Source: Bacillus halotolerans (GTDB taxonomy: Bacteria; Bacillota; Bacilli; Bacillales; Bacillaceae). From it: a stretch of 64,000 nucleotides of DNA. Numbering within the stretch: the first letter of the stretch is position 1; every line of letters begins with the position of its first letter. The notes under the pieces were generated by a model that did no database searches, was not told where the DNA came from, and was given only the letters and a program-made list of their open reading frames with translations. The DNA is taken from assembly GCF_001517105.1 (NCBI RefSeq), contig NZ_LPVF01000011.1, positions 216,212 through 280,211 on the forward strand. Direction: 5' to 3'. Shown here one piece after another: positions 18,117-27,400 of the stretch. The position numbers were made by a program, and so were the translations under genes.

Positions 18117-18974
18117 ATGACCAGCATTCATGAGGATACAACCATTGGCTATGTCAAACTCACAATCCGCAGTCTGGAGCGTTCCCTTCAGTTTTACTGC
18201 AACGTGATCGGCTTTCAAGTCTTGAAAAAGACGGACCGCCAAGCTGAATTAACGGCTGACGGAAAACGCCCCCTGCTTATTCTGGAAGAAAATCCGAGCG
18301 CTGTCGTCTTGCCTGAACGCACGGTAACGGGTCTGTATCACTTTGCGATTCTGCTTCCCAACAGAAAGGAACTTGGTATCGCGCTCGCCCGTTTGATTGA
18401 AAACGGGATTGCCCTCGGACAGGGAGACCACGCTGTCAGCGAGGCGCTCTATCTCTCTGATCCGGACGGAAACGGAATTGAAATGTACGCTGACCGCCCC
18501 CGCAGCACTTGGCAGCGGGATCGTGAAGGAAACTACGTCATGACAACAACTGCTGTCGACATCGAGGGCCTTTTGGAAGAGGCCGGAGAAGAGCGGAAAA
18601 CAACACTTCCAAACGGTACGGTCATCGGGCACATTCATCTGCATGTCAGTGATCTGAAAGAAGCAAAAGCGTTTTACACAGATGTGCTGGGCTTTGACAT
18701 TGTCGGAGACTATGCGGGCATGTCTGCTCTCTTCATTTCAGCCGGAGGCTATCACCACCATATCGGCTTAAACATCTGGGCTGGGAAACATGCGCCGCCT
18801 AAGCCGGCAAATGCGAGCGGGCTCGACTATTACACCGTTGTCCTGCCTCATCAGGAGGAACTCAAATGTGTAGCGGATCGAGTCAAAAACGCTGGATATT
18901 CGCTTGAAGAAACGGAAAACCATTTTCTTGTGAAAGACCCTGTCTCCGGAGCACATATCAAATTTGTGATTTAA
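18117..18974 (+). CDS. catE: Catechol-2,3-dioxygenase (extradiol)
   Basis: 285 residues made of two glyoxalase/bleomycin-resistance (vicinal oxygen chelate) modules, about 10-125 and 165-285. The second module holds the iron ligands typical of extradiol enzymes: histidine in VIGHIHLHVSDL, histidines in YHHHIGLNIW, and a late acidic residue. It opens the catechol ring between C2 and C3, removing catechol before it forms reactive quinones. Co-transcribed with catD under quinone-responsive repressors. Confidence 0.93.
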   Translation: MTSIHEDTTIGYVKLTIRSLERSLQFYCNVIGFQVLKKTDRQAELTADGKRPLLILEENPSAVVLPERTVTGLYHFAILLPNRKELGIALARLIENGIALGQGDHAVSEALYLSDPDGNGIEMYADRPRSTWQRDREGNYVMTTTAVDIEGLLEEAGEERKTTLPNGTVIGHIHLHVSDLKEAKAFYTDVLGFDIVGDYAGMSALFISAGGYHHHIGLNIWAGKHAPPKPANASGLDYYTVVLPHQEELKCVADRVKNAGYSLEETENHFLVKDPVSGAHIKFVI

Positions 18975-18982
18975 CTGTCATC

Positions 18983-19019
18983 ATCCCTTTGCCGTAAAAA
19001 ACGGCAGGGGGATTTTTAT
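18983..19019 (+). terminator. Terminator after catE
   Basis: ATCCCTTTGCCGT pairs with ACGGCAGGGGGAT (two G-U pairs) around A4, followed by TTTTTATTT. Confidence 0.88.
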
Positions 19020-19157
19020 TTCTGTCCGCCTTGTTATGGTAAGAGAACCAACCTGTTAGGGGCGTTTGAAACCATCTTGTATCGGGCACAATCGCTTTAA
19101 ATAGAGCAAAATGATGCCTCATTTTACATCCATTATTCTAATAAATAAGTGGAAGCG

Positions 19158-19193
19158 CCGCATATGACATAAAGTTCATATGCGGTTTTTATT
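19158..19193 (+). terminator. Second terminator just before yfiJ
   Basis: CCGCATATGA (19158-19167) pairs exactly with TCATATGCGG (19176-19185) around eight bases and is followed by TTTTTATTTT. Between this and the catE terminator there are about 140 bases without a gene, so this stem may once have ended genes that are now gone. Confidence 0.85.
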
Positions 19194-19229
19194 TTCCAGA
19201 AACCCTGTAAAAAATAACAGGAGGCAGGT

Positions 19230-20468
19230 ATGATAAGAAAGGAATTGCTTATAGGAGTGATGAGCGTGAAAGCTCTTTTATTTACAAGAATATTCACCTT
19301 GATGGTGAGCTGTTCGATGTATCTGTCCCTTGTAAAGGATGATAACTGGTTTGAATATCTATTTATCGCGTTAGGAGCTGCCATGTATGCAGCCAATCAT
19401 TTTTTGCTGAAAACAGAGAAGTATGACGTCTGGTTTTGTCTGATTGATCTTACGGTCGGCTTTTCGTTCGGATTCATGTTTCCCGGCAATGGTTTGTTCA
19501 TTATTATGCTATGCCCGGTAGCTGTCGCATTTTTTCTGCGCGGGTTCAATAGAAAAATGGCATGGTTTCTGTTATGTCTTTGCTCAATTTTGTTTTCAAT
19601 TGTCCTCATACGTACATATCTGCTAGCCGGCAATGAATATGTCATGGATCACATCACCAGCATGACATTTGTGGTGTTCTGCGGAGTCGTCGGCAAATTA
19701 ATCCGCAAACTTCTTGAAGCACAAGAAACGGCAAAACAGCAGTTTCAGGAACTGACAGATTCGCATCGTGCGCTGTCAGCAGCACACCAGGAGCTGCATT
19801 TATATGCGAAGCAGGTCGAAGAACTCACCGCCATTCACGAGCGGAACAGAATGGCACGGGACATCCACGATACAGTAGGGCACAAAATGACGGCGCTTCT
19901 TGTCCAGCTGCAGCTTCTGCGTGAATGGCAAAAAAGAGACAGCCGAAAAGCAGATGAGACAGTCGGCGTCTGTAAAACGCTCGCCCGTGAAGCACTCGGC
20001 GATATCCGCTTATCAGTCCGAACCCTGCAAACGGAGAACGATCCCTCATTCATTGAATCGCTGAAACAACTGACAGAAGACTTTTACAAAAATGCGGGCG
20101 TCACATCTGAACTGACGGTCAGCGGCGATCCTGCGCTGGTCCCGCTGTCTCTGCATCCGACTGTGATCAGAACGGTGCAGGAGGCGCTGACCAATGCAAA
20201 ACGTCACGGCGGCGCCACTGCCTGCTCGATTCAGCTCACGTGTTCACCGGAAACAGTCAGTCTTTTGATTAAGGATGACGGAAAAGGAAATCCTGAGGCC
20301 GCGCTGGGATTTGGTCTCTTGAATATGAAAAAGCGGGCGGCCGAACATGGCGGGATGATCCGTTTTGAAAGCGAGCGGGATCAAGGATTTACCGTGATGG
20401 CGGAATTTTCTTTGACCAATAAAAAATGGAGCTTTGGGCCCGCACAGCAAAAGGAGAGTTTATCATGA
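19230..20468 (+). CDS. yfiJ: Sensor histidine kinase, NarL/DesK type (YfiJ)
   Basis: 412 residues from ATG 19230 (AGGAGG upstream); a GTG at 19266, eight bases after AGGAG, would give a 400-residue protein and is an equally good start. About five membrane helices fill the first 150 residues with almost no external loop, suggesting membrane-embedded sensing. A coiled coil leads to the dimerisation helix with phospho-histidine in RDIHDTVGHKMTALL, and a C-terminal HATPase (DDGKGN, GFGLLNMKKRA). It overlaps yfiK by four bases and precedes an ABC exporter operon that it probably controls, by analogy with DesKR and LiaSR-like pairs. Signal unknown. Confidence 0.93.
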   Translation: MIRKELLIGVMSVKALLFTRIFTLMVSCSMYLSLVKDDNWFEYLFIALGAAMYAANHFLLKTEKYDVWFCLIDLTVGFSFGFMFPGNGLFIIMLCPVAVAFFLRGFNRKMAWFLLCLCSILFSIVLIRTYLLAGNEYVMDHITSMTFVVFCGVVGKLIRKLLEAQETAKQQFQELTDSHRALSAAHQELHLYAKQVEELTAIHERNRMARDIHDTVGHKMTALLVQLQLLREWQKRDSRKADETVGVCKTLAREALGDIRLSVRTLQTENDPSFIESLKQLTEDFYKNAGVTSELTVSGDPALVPLSLHPTVIRTVQEALTNAKRHGGATACSIQLTCSPETVSLLIKDDGKGNPEAALGFGLLNMKKRAAEHGGMIRFESERDQGFTVMAEFSLTNKKWSFGPAQQKESLS

Positions 20469-21127
20469 TTAAAATCATCATTACCGACGATCAGGATATC
20501 GTCAGAGAAGGGCTGGCGTCTCTGCTTCAGCTCCGGCAAGAGCTCGATGTCATCGCCACGGCGCGAAACGGACAGGAAGCCTTTGAAAAGGCGAAAGAGC
20601 TGGAACCGGATATCGTATTGATGGACATCCGCATGCCGGTGTCCACCGGGGTGGAGGGAACAAAATTGATCACCAGCTCGCTGCCGGGCGTAAAGGTGCT
20701 GATGCTGACGACCTTTAAAGATTCAGAGCTGATTGCCGAAGCGCTTGAAGAAGGGGCAAGCGGGTACCTGTTAAAGGACATGTCTGCCGATACGATTGTG
20801 AAAGCGGTGATGACTGTTCAATCAGGAGGAATGGTGCTCCCGCCGGAACTCACAGCCCAAATGCTGAATGAATGGAAACGGGAAAAACAGCTGAAAGGAA
20901 CGGAAGAGAAAGAAAAACCGAAGGAACTGCTCGACCTGACCGAGCGTGAAATGGAAGTGCTGACTGAGCTCGGGTACGGACTGAACAATAAAGAAATTGC
21001 CGAAAAGCTGTACATTACAGAAGGAACAGTGAAAAATCACGTGTCAAACATTATCAGCAAACTGTCGGTCAGAGACAGAACCCAAGCCGCCATTTATTCC
21101 GTCAGACATGGCGTATCTGTCTTTTGA
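20465..21127 (+). CDS. yfiK: NarL-family response regulator (YfiK)
   Basis: 220 residues from ATG 20465 (AAAGGAGAG upstream), overlapping the yfiJ stop as ATGA. Receiver domain with acidic pair D8/D9, phospho-acceptor D54 in LMDIRMP, and the T/K positions (MLTTFK, LLKDMS). The C-terminal LuxR-type helix-turn-helix covers about 155-215 (LTEREMEVLTELGYGLNNKEIA, VKNHVSNIISKL). Expected to bind near yfiLMN. Confidence 0.95.
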   Translation: MIKIIITDDQDIVREGLASLLQLRQELDVIATARNGQEAFEKAKELEPDIVLMDIRMPVSTGVEGTKLITSSLPGVKVLMLTTFKDSELIAEALEEGASGYLLKDMSADTIVKAVMTVQSGGMVLPPELTAQMLNEWKREKQLKGTEEKEKPKELLDLTEREMEVLTELGYGLNNKEIAEKLYITEGTVKNHVSNIISKLSVRDRTQAAIYSVRHGVSVF

Positions 21128-21157
21128 TAGATGACGTTTGGCATATGCGTTGCCCTG

Positions 21158-21184
21158 AAAAGGCCTGTCACAGGCCTTTTTTTT
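21158..21184 (+). terminator. Terminator after yfiJK
   Basis: AAAAGGCCTG and CAGGCCTTTT form a perfect ten-pair stem with a TCA loop, then T-run. Confidence 0.92.
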
Positions 21185-21270
21185 ATGCCCGATGTTCTAT
21201 CCGGCGCCACATGTTTCACCCCTCAATCTCTTCTACAATGGCAATGGGATAAAAAAAGGAGTGAAACAGC

Positions 21271-22206
21271 GTGCTTCAAGCAGAAAATATCAAAAAGGCA
21301 TACGGAAAAAAAACAATTGTCAAAGGAATCTCTTTTTCCTTGAAAAAGGGTGAGTCGTTCGGACTGCTCGGACCGAACGGAGCGGGGAAGTCCACAACCA
21401 TTTCTATGATTTCCGGACTTGTGCCGCTTGACGGAGGGGAGATTACAGTCGGCGGGTATGCTATCGGTAAAGACACGAACAAAGCCAAACAAAAAATCGG
21501 CATCGTCCCGCAGGAAATCGCCCTGTACCCGACACTGACGGCTCAAGAAAATCTCGTATTCTGGGGGAAAATGTATGGACTCACGCATGGAGAGGCCAAA
21601 AAAAGATCGGCAGAAGTCCTTGAATATGTAGGGCTTACTGAGCGGGCTAAAGATAAAATCGAAACCTTCTCAGGCGGAATGAAACGGAGAATTAACATCG
21701 GCGCCGCCCTTATGCATAAGCCTGAGCTGCTTATCATGGATGAACCGACCGTCGGCATTGACCCCCAATCGAGAAATCATATTTTAGAAACAGTCAAACA
21801 GCTCAACGAAACAGGCATGACTGTGATCTATACGAGTCATTACATGGAAGAGGTCGAGTATTTATGTGACCGGATCGGCATTATTGATCAGGGAGAAATG
21901 ATTGCGATCGGCACAAAAAACGACTTGTGCAGCCGTCTTGGAGGAGACACGATCATCCAGATGACTGTCAGCGGGGCAGATGAAGGATTTCTTTCTGATG
22001 TCCGCTCGCTTGCCTATGTGAATGATGTAACAGTGAGTGAATCAGAGCTCAAAATTGAGGTTGCTGCGGCGCACCATGAGAAAGTAGTCACCAGCCTGCT
22101 CACGGAAGCCGCTGCCCATCAAACGAATCTCCTGTCTCTTCAGGTTCACGAACCGAATCTGGAACGGCTGTTTCTGAATCTGACAGGCCGCACATTGCGG
22201 GATTAG
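21271..22206 (+). CDS. yfiL: ABC exporter ATPase (YfiL)
   Basis: 311 residues, GTG start with AAAGGAGTG upstream. Canonical Walker [11 protein letters not shown]-loop [10 protein letters not shown], signature FSGGMKRR, Walker [13 protein letters not shown] and switch histidine YTSHYMEE: a DrrA/CcmA-like ATPase of the drug or antibiotic exporter class. The C-terminal 80 residues form the usual accessory domain. It pairs with the two ABC-2 permeases that follow, 11 bases downstream. In B. subtilis the YfiLMN system has been linked to linearmycin resistance (LnrLMN), with YfiJK (LnrJK) as its regulator, from memory. Confidence 0.94.
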   Translation: MLQAENIKKAYGKKTIVKGISFSLKKGESFGLLGPNGAGKSTTISMISGLVPLDGGEITVGGYAIGKDTNKAKQKIGIVPQEIALYPTLTAQENLVFWGKMYGLTHGEAKKRSAEVLEYVGLTERAKDKIETFSGGMKRRINIGAALMHKPELLIMDEPTVGIDPQSRNHILETVKQLNETGMTVIYTSHYMEEVEYLCDRIGIIDQGEMIAIGTKNDLCSRLGGDTIIQMTVSGADEGFLSDVRSLAYVNDVTVSESELKIEVAAAHHEKVVTSLLTEAAAHQTNLLSLQVHEPNLERLFLNLTGRTLRD

Positions 22207-22217
22207 GAGGGACGGCG

Positions 22218-23408
22218 ATGAAAAAAGCAATATGGATCGCATGGAAAGATGTCAAAATCAGAATCACGGACAAAAAAGGGTTTATGATGCTTATCTTAAT
22301 GCCGCTGATCTTAACAGCCATATTAGGGGCCGCTCTTGGATCAATCCTTGGCGGAGGCAGCGAGATTGATGAAATCAAAGTCGGCTATGTCCAGTCTGAT
22401 CAGTCAGGCGCGTCGAAGATGTTTAAAACAGATGTACTTGAAAAAATGAAGATAATCAAGGTCACAGAAGCGAGCAGTAAAAAGGAAATGAAAAAGCTGC
22501 TGGCGGAAAAGAAAATTGATGTCGGAATTGCCGTCCCGGCACATTGGGGATCCGGCAAGAAACCGGCCGCTGTTTATGCTGGCACTGATCAGGAATTAAA
22601 AAGCTCTATCATAGAAACGGCTGCAGTGTCTTTTATAGATCAATACAAGGCGGTTCGAGAAGCGGCATCCGCCTCGATGGAATATGTCACCAAGACGGAA
22701 GCTGTAAAACAAGGAAAGCTCAATCCTGCCTTCATTGCAGAAAATCTTGCTAAGACGCTTGAAAAAGAAGCGGGTGCCAGGCTTGCTGTTACGGAGAAAT
22801 CAGTCGGCACAAAAGAAGTTACCAGTTTTCAATACTATTCGGCGGCAATGCTTTGCATGTTTATGCTGTTTCATATGACGGTCGGCGCGAAATCATTTTT
22901 GCTGGAAAAGGAAACAGAAACCCTTGCCAGACTGCTGATGACGCCTGCACAAAAATACGCCATTCTCTTCGGGAAGTGGCTCGGAACCTATTTGTTTGCC
23001 ATTATACAATTTTTCATTTTTCTTATTGTGACCATCAATGTATTTGAGGTGGACTGGGGAGACAATCTCTTGTTTGTGTGCGTGCTGGGGCTTTCCTACG
23101 CAGCAGCTGTATCCGGCATTTCAATGCTTCTTGCTTCGTGCATCAGCGATATGAAGTCAGCAGATGTTTTGGGGGGTTTTGGCATTCAGGTGCTTGCCGT
23201 TCTCGGCGGTTCTATGCTTCCGTTTTATCAATTTCCGGATTTTCTGCAATCTGTTTCAAAGGCGGTGCCAAATCGATGGGCGCTCGAGGGCTTTCTTTCC
23301 TTAATGGAGGGGGGAGGCTGGGCTGAACTTCAGACGCCGGTCCTTCTTTTTGCGGCAATCGGTCTTTGTTCACTGGCTGTTGGCATCAGAAGGCTTCACA
23401 CAAGATAA
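22218..23408 (+). CDS. yfiM: ABC-2 type permease (YfiM)
   Basis: 396 residues with one N-terminal membrane helix, a large extracytoplasmic domain (about 45-200) and five C-terminal helices, the standard layout of ABC-2 permeases of the YhgE/LnrM kind. AGGAGGG lies before the ATG. It is probably one half of a heteromeric permease with YfiN, powered by YfiL. The product is known as LnrM in the linearmycin-resistance naming. Confidence 0.92.
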   Translation: MKKAIWIAWKDVKIRITDKKGFMMLILMPLILTAILGAALGSILGGGSEIDEIKVGYVQSDQSGASKMFKTDVLEKMKIIKVTEASSKKEMKKLLAEKKIDVGIAVPAHWGSGKKPAAVYAGTDQELKSSIIETAAVSFIDQYKAVREAASASMEYVTKTEAVKQGKLNPAFIAENLAKTLEKEAGARLAVTEKSVGTKEVTSFQYYSAAMLCMFMLFHMTVGAKSFLLEKETETLARLLMTPAQKYAILFGKWLGTYLFAIIQFFIFLIVTINVFEVDWGDNLLFVCVLGLSYAAAVSGISMLLASCISDMKSADVLGGFGIQVLAVLGGSMLPFYQFPDFLQSVSKAVPNRWALEGFLSLMEGGGWAELQTPVLLFAAIGLCSLAVGIRRLHTR

Positions 23409-23422
23409 GGAGGTAAAACACG

Positions 23423-24580
23423 GTGAAAAAAATCATAGCCATTTGCGGCGTTGAGCTTTCTCTCATTTTTAAGAAGCCGCAGAACTATTTAATGATGTTC
23501 GCTGCCCCGCTGCTGCTGACCTTTGTATTCGGCGGTATGCTCGGCGGAAATGATGATAAGGTGCGGCTTGCGATCGTCGATCAGGATGACACGCTTCTTT
23601 CACAGCATTATATTCGGGAGCTCAAGCAACATGATGATATGTATACATTTCAAACGATGACTAAAAGCAAAGCTTCAGAAAAACTGAAACAAAAGAAAAT
23701 TGCCGGAGTCATCATCCTTTCCCGCACTTTCCAAGAGAAGCTGGAAAAAGGAGAGAAGCCGGAGCTGGTCTTCAGCCACGGTCCAGAGCTGACAGAGGCG
23801 CCAGTCGCTAAACAGTATGCCGAAAGCAAGCTGGCAAAGCTCAACATTCAGGTAACCGCGGCAAAAACTGCGGCCGAGGCGGCGGGGGAAAGCTGGAAAT
23901 CGGCTTATAAAACGGTAATCGCCAAAGATCATGGAGATAGCGCCCCAGCTGTAAAACGGGAATCTCTTAATGATAAAAAAGAAGGCAAGGGCGTAAGTGA
24001 CACAGCTTCACGAGCTGCAGGCTTTTCCATTCTGTTTGTGATGCTGACAATGATGGGGGCAGCGGGCACGATATTAGAAGCGCGGAAAAATGGCGTCTGG
24101 CCGAGACTGCTCACCGCGTCTGTCAGCCGCGCGGAAATCGGAGCGGGGTATGTGCTGTCGTTCTTTGTGATAGGCTGGATCCAATTTGGAATGCTGCTTC
24201 TCGCATCCCATTGGCTGTTCGGAATCAGCTGGGGCAATCCGGCTGCACTGATCGTGTTAGTATCCTTTTTTCTGTTTGCAGTCGTGGGCATCGGGCTGAT
24301 GATTGCTGCCAATGTCAGAACACCAGAGCAGCAGCTTGCTTTCGGCAACTTGTTCGTTATTGCGACGTGTATGGTGAGCGGAATGTATTGGCCGATAGAA
24401 ATTGAGCCGAAGCTGATGCAGTCCATTGCTGACTTTCTCCCGCAAAAGTGGGCGATGAGCGGACTGACAGACATTATCGCTAACGGGGCAACCATTACGG
24501 ATATACTCGGCATTTGCGGCATCTTGCTTGCTTTTGCCGCCGTGACCTTCACAGCGGGGCTTAAAGCGCTCCGAACGTAA
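23423..24580 (+). CDS. yfiN: ABC-2 type permease (YfiN)
   Basis: 385 residues, GTG start at 23423 with AAGGAGGT upstream. Same layout as YfiM: one N-terminal helix, an external domain (about 40-200) and five or six C-terminal helices, including a GIGLMIAANVRTPEQQLAFG stretch and SGMYWPIEIEP. Last gene of yfiLMN; a strong terminator follows. Probable function: export of membrane-active lipid antibiotics. Confidence 0.92.
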   Translation: MKKIIAICGVELSLIFKKPQNYLMMFAAPLLLTFVFGGMLGGNDDKVRLAIVDQDDTLLSQHYIRELKQHDDMYTFQTMTKSKASEKLKQKKIAGVIILSRTFQEKLEKGEKPELVFSHGPELTEAPVAKQYAESKLAKLNIQVTAAKTAAEAAGESWKSAYKTVIAKDHGDSAPAVKRESLNDKKEGKGVSDTASRAAGFSILFVMLTMMGAAGTILEARKNGVWPRLLTASVSRAEIGAGYVLSFFVIGWIQFGMLLLASHWLFGISWGNPAALIVLVSFFLFAVVGIGLMIAANVRTPEQQLAFGNLFVIATCMVSGMYWPIEIEPKLMQSIADFLPQKWAMSGLTDIIANGATITDILGICGILLAFAAVTFTAGLKALRT

Positions 24581-24613
24581 AAGCATCCGCCTCCGGGCAG
24601 ATGCTTTTATCAT
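24579..24613. terminator. Terminator shared by yfiN and the convergent acetyltransferase gene
   Basis: AAAAGCATCCGCC and GGGCAGATGCTTTT form a stem around TCC with A-run before and T-run after, so it can work in both directions. Confidence 0.8.
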
Positions 24614-25212
24614 TATATCGTGTGTTCTGTCAGGTTCAGTCTTTGTTCCAAGTGTTGTTTGACGGACGGCCAGTCACTTTCGATAATACTGTAAAAGACG
24701 GAATGACGAAATGTTCCGTCTTTTCTGATCATTTGGTTTCGTAATATTCCTTCTTTCACTGCTCCCAATCGTTCTATCGCCTTTTGGGATCTGATATTCC
24801 GTTCATCTGTTTTAAACTGCACCCGAATGGTGTTCATCTGTTCAAAGCAATACTGTAAAAGTAAATATTTGCACTCAGTATTGACGGCTGTGCCCCATAC
24901 CGAAGGATGAAACCACGTCCAGCCGATCTCCAGGCTTCTGCTGTCAGGCGACATATACAGAAAACGAGTCGTGCCGACGATTTTGCCGGTTTCACGATGA
25001 AACATCACAAAAGGAAATTCTGCTCCGGATTTTTTATGATGCAATGCTTCCTCAACAAAGTCCTCCATATCATATGCGGTTTCAATCGTTTTCGGCAAAT
25101 GGGTCCAAATTCTTTCATCATTTGCCGCTTCATATAAACCTTGAATATGGCTCCTGTCCATCGGCACCACTCGGATCTGTTTGCCCATTAATTCATTCAA
25201 TGTCACATTCAT
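24613..25212 (-). CDS. GNAT acetyltransferase, RimJ/RimL-like
   Basis: 199 residues with the GNAT fold: strands RVVPMDRSHIQGLYEA, GKIVGTTRFLYMSPDSRSLEIGWTW, the acetyl-CoA loop region (FHPSVWGTAVNTECKYLLLQYCFEQ) and TDERNIRSQKAIERLGAVKEGILRN near the end, as in RimL/SpeG-like N-acetyltransferases. It probably acetylates an amine on a protein, drug or small molecule; no closer assignment is possible. GTCAAATGAATGTG upstream with AGGAGGACG gives a good ribosome site. I do not remember a gene here in strain 168, where padR follows yfiN. It is 35 bases downstream of padR and may be co-transcribed. Confidence 0.82.
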   Translation of the reverse strand: MNVTLNELMGKQIRVVPMDRSHIQGLYEAANDERIWTHLPKTIETAYDMEDFVEEALHHKKSGAEFPFVMFHRETGKIVGTTRFLYMSPDSRSLEIGWTWFHPSVWGTAVNTECKYLLLQYCFEQMNTIRVQFKTDERNIRSQKAIERLGAVKEGILRNQMIRKDGTFRHSVFYSIIESDWPSVKQHLEQRLNLTEHTI

Positions 25213-25247
25213 TTGACGTCCTCCTGCATAAGAGTAGCGGAGCAGCC

Positions 25248-25817
25248 TTAAGGCCGCTCCTGGGTATCCTCTTGTATCATGGCTAAAATATGCTCCAGCC
25301 AGGATACGTAATTCTTCTCCCGTTCCAGCGCTTTTGTCAGTACCAGATAGTGGCCGAAATCCGGTGAAGAAAACGACATCGGCATCGGCTCCGCTGAGGC
25401 CATTAGCTTTTCATAACTTCCTTGCAGATCAGCTAGCTTCTCCTTGCGCTTCAGCAGCTGGTCTGTAAACAAGTCGGCTGCCTCCTGGCGTGACAGAGAA
25501 GAAATGAAATAAGCCTTCAGCATAAATTCATCCTTCACTGTTTCCGGAATAGGGTGGTGGCGGGTCAGCCACACGTGAAGCTCCTGTTTTCCGCTGTCAG
25601 TCAAGGTATACATTTTTTTCTCAAGTTTTGTGCCCTGAATCGTTGTCCGGAATGTGATAAAGCCTTCATCTGTCAGCTTTTTCAGCTCCGGATAAATCTG
25701 GCTGTGCTTGGCGCTCCAAAACTGGCCGAGCTCCGCTTTGAAATAACTTGTAATATCATATCCGCTCAATTCGCCTTTTCGTAAAAGTCCTAATATGGCG
25801 TATTTTAATACTCGCAT
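25248..25817 (-). CDS. padR: PadR transcriptional repressor
   Basis: 189 residues. The winged helix at the N-terminus (MRVLKYAILGLLRKGELSGYD, SQIYPELKKLTDEGFITF) and the C-terminal dimerisation coiled coil identify PadR itself, the repressor of phenolic acid decarboxylase that is released by p-coumaric or ferulic acid. padC is not nearby, which is also the case in B. subtilis. Seven residues longer at the C-terminus than the 182-residue form I remember. Confidence 0.93.
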   Translation of the reverse strand: MRVLKYAILGLLRKGELSGYDITSYFKAELGQFWSAKHSQIYPELKKLTDEGFITFRTTIQGTKLEKKMYTLTDSGKQELHVWLTRHHPIPETVKDEFMLKAYFISSLSRQEAADLFTDQLLKRKEKLADLQGSYEKLMASAEPMPMSFSSPDFGHYLVLTKALEREKNYVSWLEHILAMIQEDTQERP

Positions 25818-26208
25818 GCTGTCCTCCGTGTCTATGGCTGTTTTTGCAAAAAAGAAACTTTTAAATGCCCTGCCGCCGCAAAATCGGATCGTTCTTTTCT
25901 CTTATACCGGCAAAAAAACAAATGTGAATTCTTATACAAAATAGTGAATGCCATCTATTCTCATGTCTAGCTTTCATCTGTTCCCTATATTATAGGAAAG
26001 GGAGACTGGGAACACAACCGCATGTCCCCTTACGCTTATAGTCCTTTCAAGTTTCTTTCGAGTGTATGGAAGACAACTGCCAATAGAAAAATTTATGCTT
26101 TCATCAAAATAATAATGAAATTGAAGATTCTGATAAGTTTATATTTACCAAGTTTAAATTTAACTGTATAATCATTCTGGTAAATACATGATTGAGGAGA
26201 AACGGAAA
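25818..26208. promoter_or_regulatory. Non-coding region between padR and estB
   Basis: An A/T-rich stretch of about 390 bases with no convincing gene. It contains a small perfect palindrome CCTATA-T-TATAGG (25984-25996) and, near its right end, the estB promoter TTTACC (26144-26149), 17 bases, TATAAT (26167-26172). I saw no PadR-type ATGT-N8-ACAT site. Confidence 0.55.
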
Positions 26209-26841
26209 ATGAAAAGATTACTTATTGCATCATCTATTTGTCTATCAATGATTTTGTCTATTCTAGCAGCTCCGCCTTCAAGTGCAAAGGCGGAAACAGC
26301 ACATAACCCTGTTGTTCTTGTTCATGGGATTAGCGGTGCATCATACAATTTTTTTGCTATTAAAAATTACTTAATCTCTCAGGGCTGGCAAAGCAATAAA
26401 CTGTATGCAATTGATTTTTATGATAAAACAGGGAATAACTTAAATAACGGCCCGCAGCTTGCAGCATATATTGATCGCGTTTTAGAAGAAACAGGAGCTA
26501 AGAAAGTAGATATCGTGGCTCATAGTATGGGAGGCGCCAATACGCTGTACTATATTAAATATTTAGGCGGGGGAAATAAGATTCAAAATGTTGTCACGCT
26601 CGGAGGGGCTAATGGTTTAGTGTCATCTGTTGCGCTGCCGGGTACAGATCCTAATCAAAAGATCCTCTATACATCTATTTACAGTCTCAATGATCAAATT
26701 GTAATCAATAGCTTGTCTCGGTTACAAGGAGCCAGAAACATCCAGCTGTATGGCATTGGACATATTGGATTGCTTTCTAATAGCCAGGTCAACACCTATA
26801 TCAAAGAAGGATTGAATGGCGGGGGACTAAATACGAACTAA
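26209..26841 (+). CDS. estB: Secreted lipase/esterase (LipB type)
   Basis: 210 residues from ATG 26209 (GAGGAG upstream; an earlier ATG at 26188 would place the ribosome site inside the gene). A classical signal peptide ends SAKA with cleavage after A28. The mature alpha/beta hydrolase is tiny, about 182 residues, with VLVHGISG near the start and the catalytic triad S106 in AHSMG (alanine in place of the first glycine, typical of Bacillus family I.4 lipases), D162 in SLNDQ and H185 in GHIG. Extracellular hydrolysis of short to medium acyl esters. Followed by a strong terminator. Confidence 0.95.
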   Translation: MKRLLIASSICLSMILSILAAPPSSAKAETAHNPVVLVHGISGASYNFFAIKNYLISQGWQSNKLYAIDFYDKTGNNLNNGPQLAAYIDRVLEETGAKKVDIVAHSMGGANTLYYIKYLGGGNKIQNVVTLGGANGLVSSVALPGTDPNQKILYTSIYSLNDQIVINSLSRLQGARNIQLYGIGHIGLLSNSQVNTYIKEGLNGGGLNTN

Positions 26842-26864
26842 TGCTTCAAGATATGCGCTATGTT

Positions 26865-26897
26865 AAAACCTGCTGTTCAGTTACAGCAGGTTTTTTG
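26865..26897 (+). terminator. Terminator after estB
   Basis: AAACCTGCTGT pairs with ACAGCAGGTTT around TCAGTT, then T-run. Confidence 0.93.
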
Positions 26898-26929
26898 TTT
26901 TCTGACAGGTTGAAAAGAGCAGAAAGTCG

Positions 26930-27120
26930 GAACGAAAACTGACCTTTTTGTAAGTTCTAATACAGTTATTCAGCACTTCCGGAATGAATACTTCATATAA
27001 CGGATAATCCTGCTCTAATCCTTCTTTGTTTGAAGCTTTTCGCTAATGCGGGAGCCGCCGCCTTCATGACAAATGGTCCCTTCCGCAACGCCGGCTTTTT
27101 GGGTAATTTCACTCGTGGAT
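26930..27120 (-). pseudogene. Remnant of a TetR-family regulator gene
   Basis: Read on the reverse strand from about 27118, one frame gives STSEITQKAGVAEGTI, the turn of a TetR helix-turn-helix, then degenerates and stops (27012). A second frame further on (LEQDYPLYEVFIPEVLNNC) may be the continuation after a deletion or frameshift. No start codon or complete domain remains. The remnant directly abuts a remnant on the opposite strand, so this was probably a divergent regulator-enzyme pair that has been internally deleted. Confidence 0.65.
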
Positions 27121-27291
27121 GCCGAGGCAAATCGCGGATTAGATTACTATCAAAAAGGCATTTTGCAATTTTGCGGAATCAAAAAAGTGAACAGGACACT
27201 GTACCCGCGCGTCAAGCATAGCAGCCCGGCTGCACGGGACAAATGGCTGAGGGCGGTATGTCAAAAAGTTATGGGTTTTTATGGGTCTTAG
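27108..27291 (+). pseudogene. Remnant of a flavodoxin-fold NAD(P)H oxidoreductase gene, C-terminus
   Basis: The last 60 codons of a forward gene are intact: GLDYYQKGILQFCGIKKVNR, then RTLYPRVKHSSPAARDKWLR, ending before TAG at 27289. The pattern resembles the C-terminus of flavodoxin-like NAD(P)H:quinone reductases of Bacillus. Nothing of the FMN-binding N-terminus is found upstream, where the sequence switches at about 27118 to the reversed TetR remnant. An ATG at 27073 opens the frame but has no proper context. Confidence 0.6.
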
Positions 27292-27400
27292 TCGTTCGTG
27301 CATACTGAAAGATAAGAAATCAGGCACTTTTTTCAATTGAAGCAGGTGTGTTATGGTACAACCATCGATTTTTAAAAATTTGAAATAAAGGAGCGCTGTT

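Noticed and set aside
27030..27221. A 63-codon open frame (MKLFANAGAAAF...) as a new small gene
   Set aside because: It runs through both remnants in a third frame, has no ribosome site, and is explained by the scar structure.
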